From Phoronis australis (Eukaryota > Phoronida > Phoronidae): a stretch of 64,000 nucleotides of DNA. Below are positions 12,001 through 24,000 of this stretch, piece by piece (position 1 is the first letter of the stretch; every line of letters starts with the position of its first letter). Position numbers and translations under genes: made by a program. The notes under the pieces were generated by a model, which was not told where the DNA came from, did no database searches, and saw nothing but the letters and a program-made list of their open reading frames with translations. The stretch is taken from assembly GCA_002633005.1 (NCBI GenBank), contig NMRA01000588.1, positions 195,174 to 259,173 of the forward strand. The letters are read 5' to 3'.

Positions 12001-15000
12001 AGTACCAGGCGGAAGAGAATGAGCGCCACCTTCTGGAGTTGAGGCAGACTAACGAAGGTCTTACGGTAAGGGCGGCTTCTTTTTTGGTGTTTGTGGTGTC
12101 TCTTAGGTAGCCGGGAAGAGTTTTGTATTGTAGGAAATATGTTATCACTTATTGCTATTCTTAATTGCTTCTTGGGTTGACGTGCCTTGAATATTAAGAA
12201 GTGGCTTATGTGGTAATCAGGAGTATTATTATGGATTCGTTTTGTTGGTTCCTTAGTCACTCTAATCCTTTCGACTGCATGTCTATTGCACACTATGGTT
12301 CTCGTGTAATGTATTTTTTCATTGGGTAAAAACTTCACAGATTTGCTTAAAAACTATTTTGTTCTCTAATTACTCTACCAGTCTGAGAGTGCAAACAGGG
12401 TATGAATGATAAATAATCTACATAGTACCCTTAGCTACCTAATGAGTATAAGTTAGGTTGTATTGGATTCCATAGTTTGTTTCCAAAAATATGGTAGATG
12501 CATTTTGTTCACTTGCATGCTAAGCAAATACTTTCGAAAGTCACCGAGGAGAGAAATGATAACAAAAAATCAAATAGGTACGGCAATTTTTTCACTTATA
12601 TCTCAACTTTTAATCACATACTCCAGGAAGAGATCAATGCCCTCAGAGTGCAAGCAGACCCTTCTCTACACCAGTTTGCCAACAGCCTGTTGGACGACAA
12701 GAATGCCGAGATCGAGCACTTGACCCAAGAATTGGAGCGTCTCCGGGGGGAAGTACAGCAGGTGAGTGGGAGGGTCTGGATAGAGGCCACTGAGAGGTGC
12801 TGGGGAGGTGACAGGGAGAGGCTAGTGGGACTGTGGGAGGGGTCATGAGGTTGCGCCCTGAGGTGCTGGGGAGGGCAGGCAGGGGACACAGGGAGGGGCT
12901 GGGGAAGGCACACTGGGAGGGATGTGGGGAAGGGACACTGGGAGGGTTAGGAAGTGGGCACTGGGAGGCCCTAACAACCAGAGTTGGATTGTCGATGCCA
13001 CTGGGGAAATGTTTCTTAAGCAAGGGGCTGACGTGTGTAAGTGGCAGTGAAAACAACAGTCAGTGCTGCTTCTGTCTTGTTTTCAAAATCCTGTTATTTT
13101 TTATAATTTTAAAACGACTAGTTATTAACTGTAACCTTCCGTAGTGGTCAGAGTGTCAAAGGCTCACAAATTTTATACAGAGTTGTCTCTAGCTTTTGAA
13201 CTACTGATTAATTAGAATGATTGATCAAAGGCAATTATTTCCATTATCATCTGTTATCTGCTTTAGTTTATAGTTCTGAATACCACAAAGAGCAAGATTT
13301 CTGTTTTTGTGCGGTGAAATTCACCTTCAATAGCCAAATATGCTGTCGCATTCTTGTTCACTGTAATTTTGATTTGTCCAAATTCCAGTGTGTTAATTTA
13401 TAAACCTTGTATTTCAACAGGCTGACCAACTGCCAAAAGATCAGGCGGTAGCCATGACCACGGAGGACATGTCAGCACTTTTGCACGAACGAGAGGTTGA
13501 ACTGGAGGCTCTCAAAGTTCAAAACGACGCTCTTCGCGCTGAGGTTGATCACCTTAATGAGTTTCAGGTGCATGTTGTGACATAGCTATTTCTGCAACCT
13601 GTCAATCATTCATTTATTTTAAATCTTAATGGCTTATTTATCGGGCTAATACTGAACTGCATGGTCGTTAGGTTGTGTAGAATCTGGCAAAATGTTACAC
13701 ATTGCGAGATTCAATTTTAGGACTTTGCTTTTAATTAATCCATGCTTACATGTGTGCACACTCACGCACACACATGTGCACAATCGTGCGCACACACCTG
13801 CATCCACATATCTTGTGGTTTCTTTTGATTAAGAGATCTAATTCATGGCTAAACCACGCTGCCTCATCTTCAATCTGAGAAGTGATAACTGGAAATTAAA
13901 ACATGTATCATGTCCTGTCTTTGGTCACTGTTTGTCAGCTGAACTCAAAACCAATGAAAATTTATGACATCACATTCTCTGAACAAAATTTATTACGTTT
14001 CAATTAATTTATTTCAAGTACGTTATATACGACAAATTCAAATTTCACAGACCAGAGTCCCAGGTATCACTTGCATATACAGTGAGTGTTATAAATATAC
14101 TGAAAATTTACACATTCTTTCAAAAGAAAATTAAACAAAATTGAAATACCCACTACAATTCAGAACGGCCTCCATGTCTGTTGACAAGATTGTTTTTGTC
14201 TTAGCCTTTTAATGTTTTGCATGAGTCGAAGTCTTGTTTGTTTCTTACTGTAAGTTGTACTTTTTTCATGTTGTTGTATTTTGTTGTCATGAAGTATTTA
14301 AGCTGTGGTAAGTGTCTTCATTGGAAAGCTGTCGTTGGAAGTTTTCCAATTTCATATTTTCCAACTGAAGCTTTATCTGTTTCTGTTTGGTACAGTTGCC
14401 AACTGATTTTTATTTTTCCTTCGCAATGTTTTTAGACTGTGGCGCGGAGTGACAGGATCAACCCGGAGGATTACTCAGATTTGGTACTCATAAATGTGAT
14501 CCCTGAAACTCTGAAAATTTATCAACTTGCCTTGTTCTCTGTTCTAGCATCAAAATGCTTTGTTGGTGATCTGGGAATGTTGCCGTACAGGCCGCAAAAA
14601 TTTGTCTGACAGGTCGTCGACTGGTCGATTAATTTTTAACAGACCGGGTGTAGATTGCATATCTGATTACAGCTCTAACTTCAGTGCAGGCACTTGAATA
14701 TTCCCATTAAAACAACTGTTGTCGTGCCTCATCCAGTAGTGTTTTCTGGTTTTCGCCAGTTTGCCTGATAATGAAACTGTGCTTTGTTGCATGCACAAAT
14801 ATTCAAAAATATGTCTCAGCATGTGTTCATGGTTTGCTTGCTACTTCTTGTGGATTTCCAACCTAAACGACCAAACTCCTAGCAGTGTGTTGCTTGTCAA
14901 GTCAGAGTCTGGTACAAAACAGGTTGCTGACTCATTGACGACCATTCAGATGAAAATTCGTCACCTGTGCTGTTTGTAGTTTGACAAAAGGCATGGTGGA

Positions 15001-18000
15001 GTTTTCTGCCACATGTTTTGACTTGCTTTAAAAATTTCTTTTGGTGAACCCCTTTCTCTCAACCTCTGTATTGTTAATCCATGCCATTTTTAATAAATGG
15101 TTTTTCATGAGGGCAAACAAAATTGGTGCTATTTGCTTACAACTGTCTGAAGATTTTAAGAATGAAAGCCTTTTTTATACTAAAATTACTAACTTCTAGC
15201 CCTACTTTAACTTAGTTTCATTAGCTTAATACCAGTAAGAGTTTAAGCCAAGACAAAACACAAAATATCCTGTTATTCCACGTCATGATGGCTGAGCTCA
15301 AATGGAATTAAACATGACGTGTGTAAGTGATCGTGTTAACAGTTCATGATGACAGGTAAATTTAAGTTAAGTGGAAATTAAATCCATTTACAGTTCCTGT
15401 AGTTTGGATCTGATCAATCATAAACAAACCAAGCAACATCTTTAAAAGACAACTGATACACTATAATTGGGTCATCTGTTGACACCATTACAACACACGA
15501 GAGTCGCCCTATCTATCGAAACTTGCATGGAATTATAACTGATTTACATGTAAATGTACTGCACAAAAACAAGATGTTGTCTGAGTTTCACATCATTTAT
15601 AATGTTGATGCCTGTTCCAGAATTTGTTCATGAAACTACGCCGCTGACCTAGGCCTATGCGTTTGATGTTATGAGTAGTCACCGAAATTGCTATTTGCAA
15701 AAATTATTGATCACGGGTTTCAATTTTACATGGACATTTAATGGGATTTCGTAGCATTATATGCATGATATTGTATTATGATATCATTTCCAAACAGGCA
15801 AAATGTCTGCTATTTTATAGCTACAATATAGAATCAATCATATCGCGTATATTTTGTGAACTGGTTACTGGTTGTGTTCATGATTATGATTTTGCGGCAT
15901 GCGAGTTGTACGCAGGCGTTGGTGCTGTACTGGGGTTAATCAAAGTCCGCTAAGAGCTACGGTACCACATCGATAAAAAATGAAACTTGGTCAAAAGATA
16001 TAAATTACCATTTTCACAGCTGTCACTCTGGCAGTGTCTTAGTAGTACTCGGGTACACTATAATTATGATCTAATGGTAGTCACATTTTTGACACCACGA
16101 TGTTTAGTGCATTGCACATTTACATTCACCATACTAGGTTACTCTGCATAATGAACTCTTGTGATAGCAGAGATAGCTTGTGAGATTACAGCCATTATGA
16201 CGTGTCATGATGTATTATTCTCAGCCAGAATTAAACCAAAAAGAATTTTGTTGGTGAAATTGATGTTCAAACGATATTTTGTCCGTTTTCTTTTGGCTTA
16301 TTCTGTAAATAACTTTGTGCTTATATTTTAATAATACTTAGCAAGCTCAGTTTGAAATGACAATAGTCTTGCCTTCCGTCACATTCATTGCCCTTGCCTT
16401 GGACCTCTTACAGCTCAAAATTGGTCTCGTCTCTTAGTCAGATATTTATGGGCTTGAAGAGAACGTACAGTTGTTAGAGACCATGCTTTTGAAAGTGGAA
16501 TGATGCACAATATCGAGTGTGCTCCTTGTAAGGGACCATGCTTGGAATAAGTGGAACGATGCACAATGTCAAGCATGTTCTTTGTTAGAGACCATGCCTG
16601 GAATATGTGGAATGATACACAATATCAAGCATGGTCTTTGTTGGAGACCATGCTTGGAATATGTGAAATGATGCACAATGTCAAGCATGTTCTTTGTTGG
16701 AGACCATGCTTGGAATATGTGGAATGATACACAATATCAAGCATGGTCTTTGTTGGAGACCATGCTTGGAATATGTGGAGTGATGCACAATGTCATGCTT
16801 GTTCTTTGTTAGAGACCATGCTTGGAATGTGTGGAATGATACACAATGTCAAGCATGTTCTTTGTTGGAGACCATGCTGGAGTTGTAGAAAGAGCCAGAG
16901 TGACAAGCCTGGTCTCAGTCAGTTACCATCTGTCAGTTGTCATCAAGTCCCTAAATCGCTTCTAATTCCTCTAAGCTGCATAAAATAAAAGTTGAGTTTT
17001 GAAATGATTTGTGGTCAAACTCCAAAAGTAAACTTTTGGCTCATGGCTTGTTTCAACTTTTCGTAAAACATGTTTCTCTTGCACCTAATAGCATTTCTCT
17101 AATCTAATAATTGTTCATTGCCTTCAACAGTGTTGTAATATGTACTCAACAGTGTATTTTCTAGGGAATTTGATGCTCAGGTTTCATTGCTGTGTGACAT
17201 AAACTTTGTATGGGCAGCTTTGTTGTATTTAAGCAAGAAACATCAAAGGTCTTTTATACCCAAGATTATTTAATGTACAAACAAACTGTTATGTTTGGAT
17301 CTTGTTTCCTTTGTTGGCAGTTTAGCCAGCTAATAAAAGAAAGCTATACATTGAAAGCTAAGTTTATAACATGTTACTTAATGTTAGCAGTTTTCTAATG
17401 TCACACCCATTGGGTTAAGGTGTTTGAATTTTTTTGAATGAGTTCTTTTGGAATGTTAATCCTTACTGCCTTATTGAACCCAGGGCTGGAATTCAGTGGC
17501 ATGCTTGTATTTAGATTTAGTGATATTTTAACCTCTGATGGGGAGAAAGCATGTGACTACTAGCCTTTAGTATGGTTTGAATGTGTTTCAGGTAAAATTG
17601 CAAGAGGATTTTGATTTGGTGCAAAATATGTTGGAAGAAAAACAACAGGAAGTTGAGAGTTTGACGAAGGAGCATGAGGATGCCAAGGTGTTGGCTGAAC
17701 GTTTGGAGAGCATGCAGGTGGGTTTTATATTCAATTCATAAATAGACAAATTAACAAGTTAACATAGTACTCATTTCATTCATGTTAATCATCTTTTGGC
17801 TGTTGCCATTTCATGGACTCTGTCAACTTAATCTAAAGCTATTCTGGCTAACATGTTGTTAACTGTTTGCTTTTGTCAGTATCATCACTGCAGTCATGCA
17901 TTGTATTGACTTAGAGACGATGCTTGGCTTAAGGCCTTTTGTTTTACATGGAGACATCTGCTGATCAGCTAGACATAATAAAAGAAAAATCAATTTCCGT

Positions 18001-21000
18001 CCTGTCCAGCTGCTGTTCAGTATGTTATTACTGCATTAGTCATGAGTTTTATGTCTTTACCAGGTAAGATTGTGTGCAAATGATACAAATTCTGAATATG
18101 ACAGTGTAGTGATTTGTGGGAAGAAGAAGACCTCATATGCATTAGATTGCTAATTTTGGTATTTCTGCTTTCGTCTGCATCAATGTTTTGGTGTTGACCA
18201 GAGTACTATGGTCTGCCTTAGTTCTTATGCTGTGTCATCTTTGAAAACCATTTTCATTTTGTTGGGAGACAGAGACCTTTGTGTTAGTCNAACGATATTT
18301 TGTCCATTTTCTTTTGGCTTATTCTGTAAATAAATCTGTGCTTATATTTTAATAATACTTAGCAAGCTCAGTTTGAAATGACAATAGTTTTGCCTTCCGT
18401 CACATTCATTGCCCTTGACTTGGACCTCTTACAGCTCAAAATTGGTCTCGTCTCTTAGTCAGATATTTATGGGCTTGAAGAGAACGTACACTTGTTAGAG
18501 ATAATGCTTGGAAAGTGGAATGATGCACAATGTTAAGTGTACTCCTTGTAAGGGAGCATGCTTGGAATATGTGGAACGATGCACAATGTCAAGCATGGTC
18601 TTTGTTGGAGACCATGCTTGGAATATGTGGAGTGATGCACAATGTCATGCTTGTTCTTTGTTGGAGACCATGCCTGGAATATGTGAAATGATGCACAATG
18701 TCAAGCATGTTCTTTGTTGGAGACCATGCTTGGAATATGTGGAGTGATGCACAATGTCAAGCATGTTCTTTGTTAGAGACCATGCTTGGAATATGTGAAA
18801 TGATGCACAATGTCAAGCATGTTCTTTGTTGGAGACCATGCTTGGAATATGTGAAATGATGCACAATGTCAAGCATGGTCTTTGTTGGAGACCATGCTTG
18901 GAATATGTGGAGTGATACGCAATGTCAAGCATGGTCTTTGTTGGAGACCATGCTGGAGTTGTAGAAAGAGCCAGAGTGACAAGCCTAGTCTCAGTCAGTT
19001 ACCATCTGTCAGTTGTCATCAAGTCCCTAAATCACTTCTAATCCCCCTAAGCTGCATAAAATAAAAGTTGAGTTTTGAAATGGTTTGTGGTCATACTCCA
19101 AAAGTAAACTTTTGGCTCATGGCTTGTTTCAACTTTTCGTAAAAAATGTTTCTCTTGCACCTAATAGCATTTCTCTAATCTAATAATTGTTCATTGCCTT
19201 CAACAGTGTTGTTATGTACCCAACAGTGTATTTTCTAGGGAATTTGATGCTCAGGTTTCATTGCTGTGTGACATAAACTTTGTATGGGCAGCTTTGTTGT
19301 ATTTAAGCAAGAAACATCAAAGGTCTTTTATACCCAAGATTATTTATGTACAAACAAACTGTTATGTTTGGATCTTGTTTCCTTTGTTGACAGTTTAGCC
19401 AGCTAATAAAAGAAAGCTATACATTGAAAGCTAAGTTTATAACATGTTACTTAATGTTAGCAGTTTTCTAATGTCACACCCATTGGGTTAAGGTGTTTGA
19501 ATTTTTTTGAATGAGTTCTGTTGGAATGTTAACTCTTACTGCCTTATTGAACCCAGGGCTGGAATTCAGTGGCATGCTTGTATTTATATTTAGTGATATT
19601 TTAACCTCTGATGGGGAGAAAGCATGTGACTACTATCCTTTAATTATGGCTTGAATGTGTTTCAGGTAAAATTGCAAGAGGATTTTGATTTGGTGCAAAA
19701 TATGTTGGAAGAAAAACAACAGGAAGTGGAGAGTTTGACAAAGGAGCATGAAGATGCCAAGGTGTTGGCTGAACGTTTGGAGAGCATGCAGGTGGGTTTT
19801 ATATTAAATTCATATTAATAGACAAATTAACAAGTTAACGTACTCATTTCATTCATGTCAACCATTTTTTGGCTGTTGCCATTTCATGGACTCTGTCAAC
19901 TTAATCTAAAGCTATTCTCGCTAACATGTTGTTAACTGTTTGCTTTTGTCAGTATCATTACTGCAGTCATGCATTGTATTGACTTAGAGACGATGCTTGG
20001 CTTAAGGCCTTTTGTTTTACATGGAGACATCTGCTGATCAGCTAGACATAATAAAAGAAAAATCAATTTCCGTCCTGTCCAGCTGCTGTTCAGTATGTTA
20101 TTACTGCATTAGTCATGATTTTTATGTCTTTACCAGGTAAGATTGTGTGCAAATGATACACATTCTGAATATGACAGTGTAGTGATTTGTGGGAAGAAGA
20201 AGACCTCATATGCATTAGATTGCTAATTTTGGTATTTCTGCTTTCGTCTGCATCAATGTTTTGGTGTTGACCAGAGTACTATGGTCTGCCTTAGTTCTTA
20301 TGCTGTGTCATCTTTGAAAACCATTTTCATTTTGTTGGGAGACAGAGACCTTTGTGTTAGTCTTATGAGACCTAAGATCCATAAATGTCTGCCAGCATTT
20401 TCTGAGCCCAGATATTAATTCTAATTTGAGTATGCTGGATTACCTTTTTTGATTCCAGCTGACCATTTTTAACTTTAATATCATGAACATTCCTGGATGG
20501 CTCAAAGTCCACATTTTATTATAGTTTGAGTAATGAACAAAATGAGGTCAGTTACAGTAGGTGGTTTTAAAAAAGAGTTAAGTCTTTTTGGCTGAAGACA
20601 TCTGTCTGATCACTTTTAAACATGAGTTACATAGTACTCATTTATTTAACATTGTTCTCTGACCAGCTGCAATGGAATGCTGAAAAGTTGCAGTGGGAGA
20701 AGGCAGTGAAAGAGAAACAGAACGTTATTGATGAGAAGGAAGAGGAGTTGTATGTAGCCAATGAACAATTGGAGGAACAGGTTGGTCTTGGCTCTAGTGT
20801 GACTAGGAGATTTGTGTACAAATTACTTCTCACTCATCCCAGATCACCTGCAGATAGTGCAGTGTTTCCAATGCAGTAAACCTAACCTGGTGGAAATAAT
20901 TACTGGCCCACTGCTTCCTCACAAAGATTACTCACTGACAGGCATGTCTTATGAATAGGCTTGACTTGCTGCTTGGCTGGGGCTTACCTTGGTGTCCCAG

Positions 21001-24000
21001 AATTCCTTTGATGTGTTAAGAGACAAAAGCACCTCGTCTAGCCTAGTCATGATGTAGCAAGGTCTGTAAAGACTGTTCTTGTGTTATATAGGATCTCATT
21101 TGATGAATAGTTTCCTGAAACTAGGAGAGTCACCACTTGATTTCGATGTGGATGATCTTTTACTTGAAAACCCTCAGGCTGGTTTTCTGTTTTCAGAAAC
21201 AGGGAAATATATGACATAAAATTCTGTTTTTTTTCCATTTATTAATAATTTGTAAATTTGCAAATTCCAGGTTACTATTTCAAAAACCTATAACAGTGTT
21301 TTTAAGATTGCACGTTAAATGTTTTATCAAGTGAAGTTTTATCATGTCATTGGTTCTGTTGATTTGCTACCAAATGTACTTTAAAATTTATTTTTGGATA
21401 GATTTTACAAAAAAGGTGACCCAATTAATGTCAGAATGATGAAGAGTCGATAATGTAAATTGTTTTCAACTTTCATCAAATAATACCTTTACTAACTAAA
21501 GTTAAAATCTATAGTCTGTAGATATTTGGCCAAATATACGCACTTGTCATGTGATGTGTCAGGTTCTTTATAGTTTGTCTTACTCATGAATTGTAATGTG
21601 AATCAGCCAGATATTGTTTCATCAACAGAAAGCAAAGCTAACATCTCATAATGAAGAACTTGCCAAATTGAAGAAAGATCAAGAACAGGAAGTTTTGAGG
21701 TTGTCAGCAGATTTGGAGCATAGAAATGAACAGGTAGGATGGTTGTTGTTTAGTGACGTCATGTTAGAGCTTACTGATCAGCAGATTTTAATTTTAATAT
21801 TAGTGTTGAGATGTGATGTAACCAAATTGCCCACAAAGTAAATTATCTTCCACACGATTTTGGATATTGTATTATAATAAGCTTTTTCTCATTTTTGTGT
21901 TCATTGGATATCAAGCAATCATTTTCATTGGTCAATCTTTGCTTAAAGTCCTTGTTTTTGTCGCAGTTATAGCAAAATTAATGTAACTTGCAAAATTGTA
22001 ACATTCTTGGAGAGCATCATGTTGTGAACTGAATGATAATATCTCACCTGGCATTATTTGTTTGTTCAGATTGAGGAGTTAACATCTGAAGTGAAAAAGC
22101 TCCTGGAGAATCGTCCCAACACTGCAGAACTGTACGACCAGAATGCCAAGATCTTTGAGCTTGAAGAAAGCTTGAAGGAAGAAGAGAGGCAGAGGCATAC
22201 AGAGGAGCAGGCAGCCAAGGCTCAAGTTGCATGGACTACTGAGTTGGAAGGAGAGCTGGAAGCATTGAGGAAAGAGCTGTCTGGGAAGGAAGAGATTGTG
22301 AAGAAGCTCAAAGAGGAATGTAGGGATGTAGGGGAGGAGTTGAAACAGAAGGAGAATGAGCTTAAGTTGCAACAGGAAAAGCTTGAAGAACAGAAGGAAG
22401 AACTGTCTGAGAAGTTTGATGTACAGAGGGAAGAACTGTCTGAGAAGCTTGAAGTACAGAGGGAAGAACTGTCTCAGAAGCTTGAAGAACAGAGGAAGGA
22501 AGTCGGTGAAAAGCATGAGGAGGTGAAGAAACTACAAGTAACTAATGAGAAGACCAAAGAAGAGTTGAAACAGAAAAATGATGAACTAGAGAGATGCAAG
22601 AGAATGATTGAAGAGCTTACTGAGGACAATACCAAAAAAGGTGAAGAGCTTGCCAAGGTATCGGGTGAGTTAACATCAACCCAACAACATGTTGAAGGGG
22701 TGGATTTGTTAAAGTCTGGTTATGCTGGCAATGCAAAGAAATTAGAGGAACTGAATGGGATGTTGGAAGCTAAAGAAAAGGAGCTGGGTAGTGTGACTGC
22801 TGAGCTGAACAAATGTGGTGCTGATTTGAAACATGCTGAGGCAAGAATTGGCCTGTTGCAGAAAGAGCTGGAATCAACTGTGAAAGACAATACACAAAGG
22901 GTTAATAATTTGAGGAGGATGACTGATGTCATTGAAAAGCAAGAGAAGGAAATTGAGGAATTGCGTGGTGGTATTGAAAGGTTGAAAGGTGGTAGTCAAG
23001 ATGGTGCTGATTCCTCTGACTCATTAAAACTTGCTGCCAAAGAGGCTGAATTGAGGATTGCTGTGCAACAGAAAGAAAATCTGGAAGAGCAGTTACAGGT
23101 ACCTGCAGTTGTAATGTGTATATGTTGCTGACCTGTACTTGTCAATTTTAAACGCAAAAATTGACTGTAATTTTCACCAACTTTCTTGAACAGCAAATTG
23201 TTTTATGTTTAGAAAAAATTAGATAATTTGCAGAATATTTTTTTATTTTCACAGAGACGGAGTTTTGGCATATCGCTGGATTTTATTGGTCATTTTATTC
23301 CTGGTTGGAGGCACATAATAGCTTTGCCGAGTTTAAGACTTTGAACAGTGTTCTGATACATTGTCTGAACCATAAACAACTCAATGATACTAATGAATCT
23401 TTGAAAAGGCATTGATAAGTATAGCACATAACTGTTTTCAATACAACTTAATTCCTATATTCATTCCCTCCGAAGTTTTGAATTGAATTTTTGTCGCACC
23501 CACTTCTGCTTATAGGATTGCAACTTTGCTGTGCAGAAACTCAACTCTGATTTGAAAAATCGTCAAAATGTTCTGGACACACTAAAAGCCGAGAACGAAG
23601 AAATGAAAAATCAGTTGGTAGAACTGGAGTCACGACTGAGGGCGCACCCTGGTGATGGCAGGAGTTTGGAACAGGTAAATCTAAGTATTCAGTGATTGTG
23701 TAAACAGCTTTTATTGATACAAAATAACTTGCCCCATCATGTGTTTCTGTTAAGGTGACGTAGGACCTTAAAAAATTCCAGTTTTGGGTAACTTGATTCG
23801 TCCCTAACTTCACTAGGCTTGAATCATTGTTGTATTCATTCAAACCATACCTTACTGTTATCTGTAGGTGGTGCAGGAGTTGAGAGAAGAATTAGGTCAA
23901 GAGCACCAGCAACACATTCAGGATATCCAAGATGTCCACCAGAGGGAGCAAGCTACCAGACTGGAAGAGGTAGATCACATTGAAGATGATGCCGTGGAAT

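Larger units (their letters stand above)
11053..12085. repeat. Second copy of duplication B
   Basis: Matches 9661-10687 with a few percent divergence and small indels. It begins mid-exon 12 directly after the n. It continues past the insertion point into ordinary intron sequence with no mobile element. Confidence 0.88.
16270..18289. repeat. First copy of n-joined duplication C
   Basis: About 2,020 bp of intron, minisatellite, exon 17 and more intron. It is repeated at 18291-20362 across the n at 18290. The copies are near-identical apart from scattered substitutions, small indels and the minisatellite length. Confidence 0.9.
18291..20362. repeat. Second copy of duplication C
   Basis: Aligns from AACGATATTTTGTCC to the TGTGTTAGTC at 20353-20362. 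It is 52 bp longer than the first copy, which is almost entirely explained by one extra 56-bp minisatellite unit. Confidence 0.9.

Noticed and set aside
12614-13056. Two Pro/Ser-rich minus-strand ORFs of 99 and 137 codons
   Set aside because: Antisense of exon 14 and the G-rich minisatellite. The Pro/Ser richness comes from the repeat, not a gene.
16743-19064. ORFs across the 56-bp minisatellite (MVFVGDHAWNMWSDAQ type)
   Set aside because: 56 is not a multiple of three, so the reading frame shifts every unit. These are by-products of the repeat, not a repeat protein.
22079-22516. 145-codon minus-strand ORF rich in Phe/Leu
   Set aside because: It is the exact antisense of the Glu/Lys-rich coiled-coil exon 20. 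Antisense of GAA/GAG/AAG codons gives long open Phe/Leu frames.
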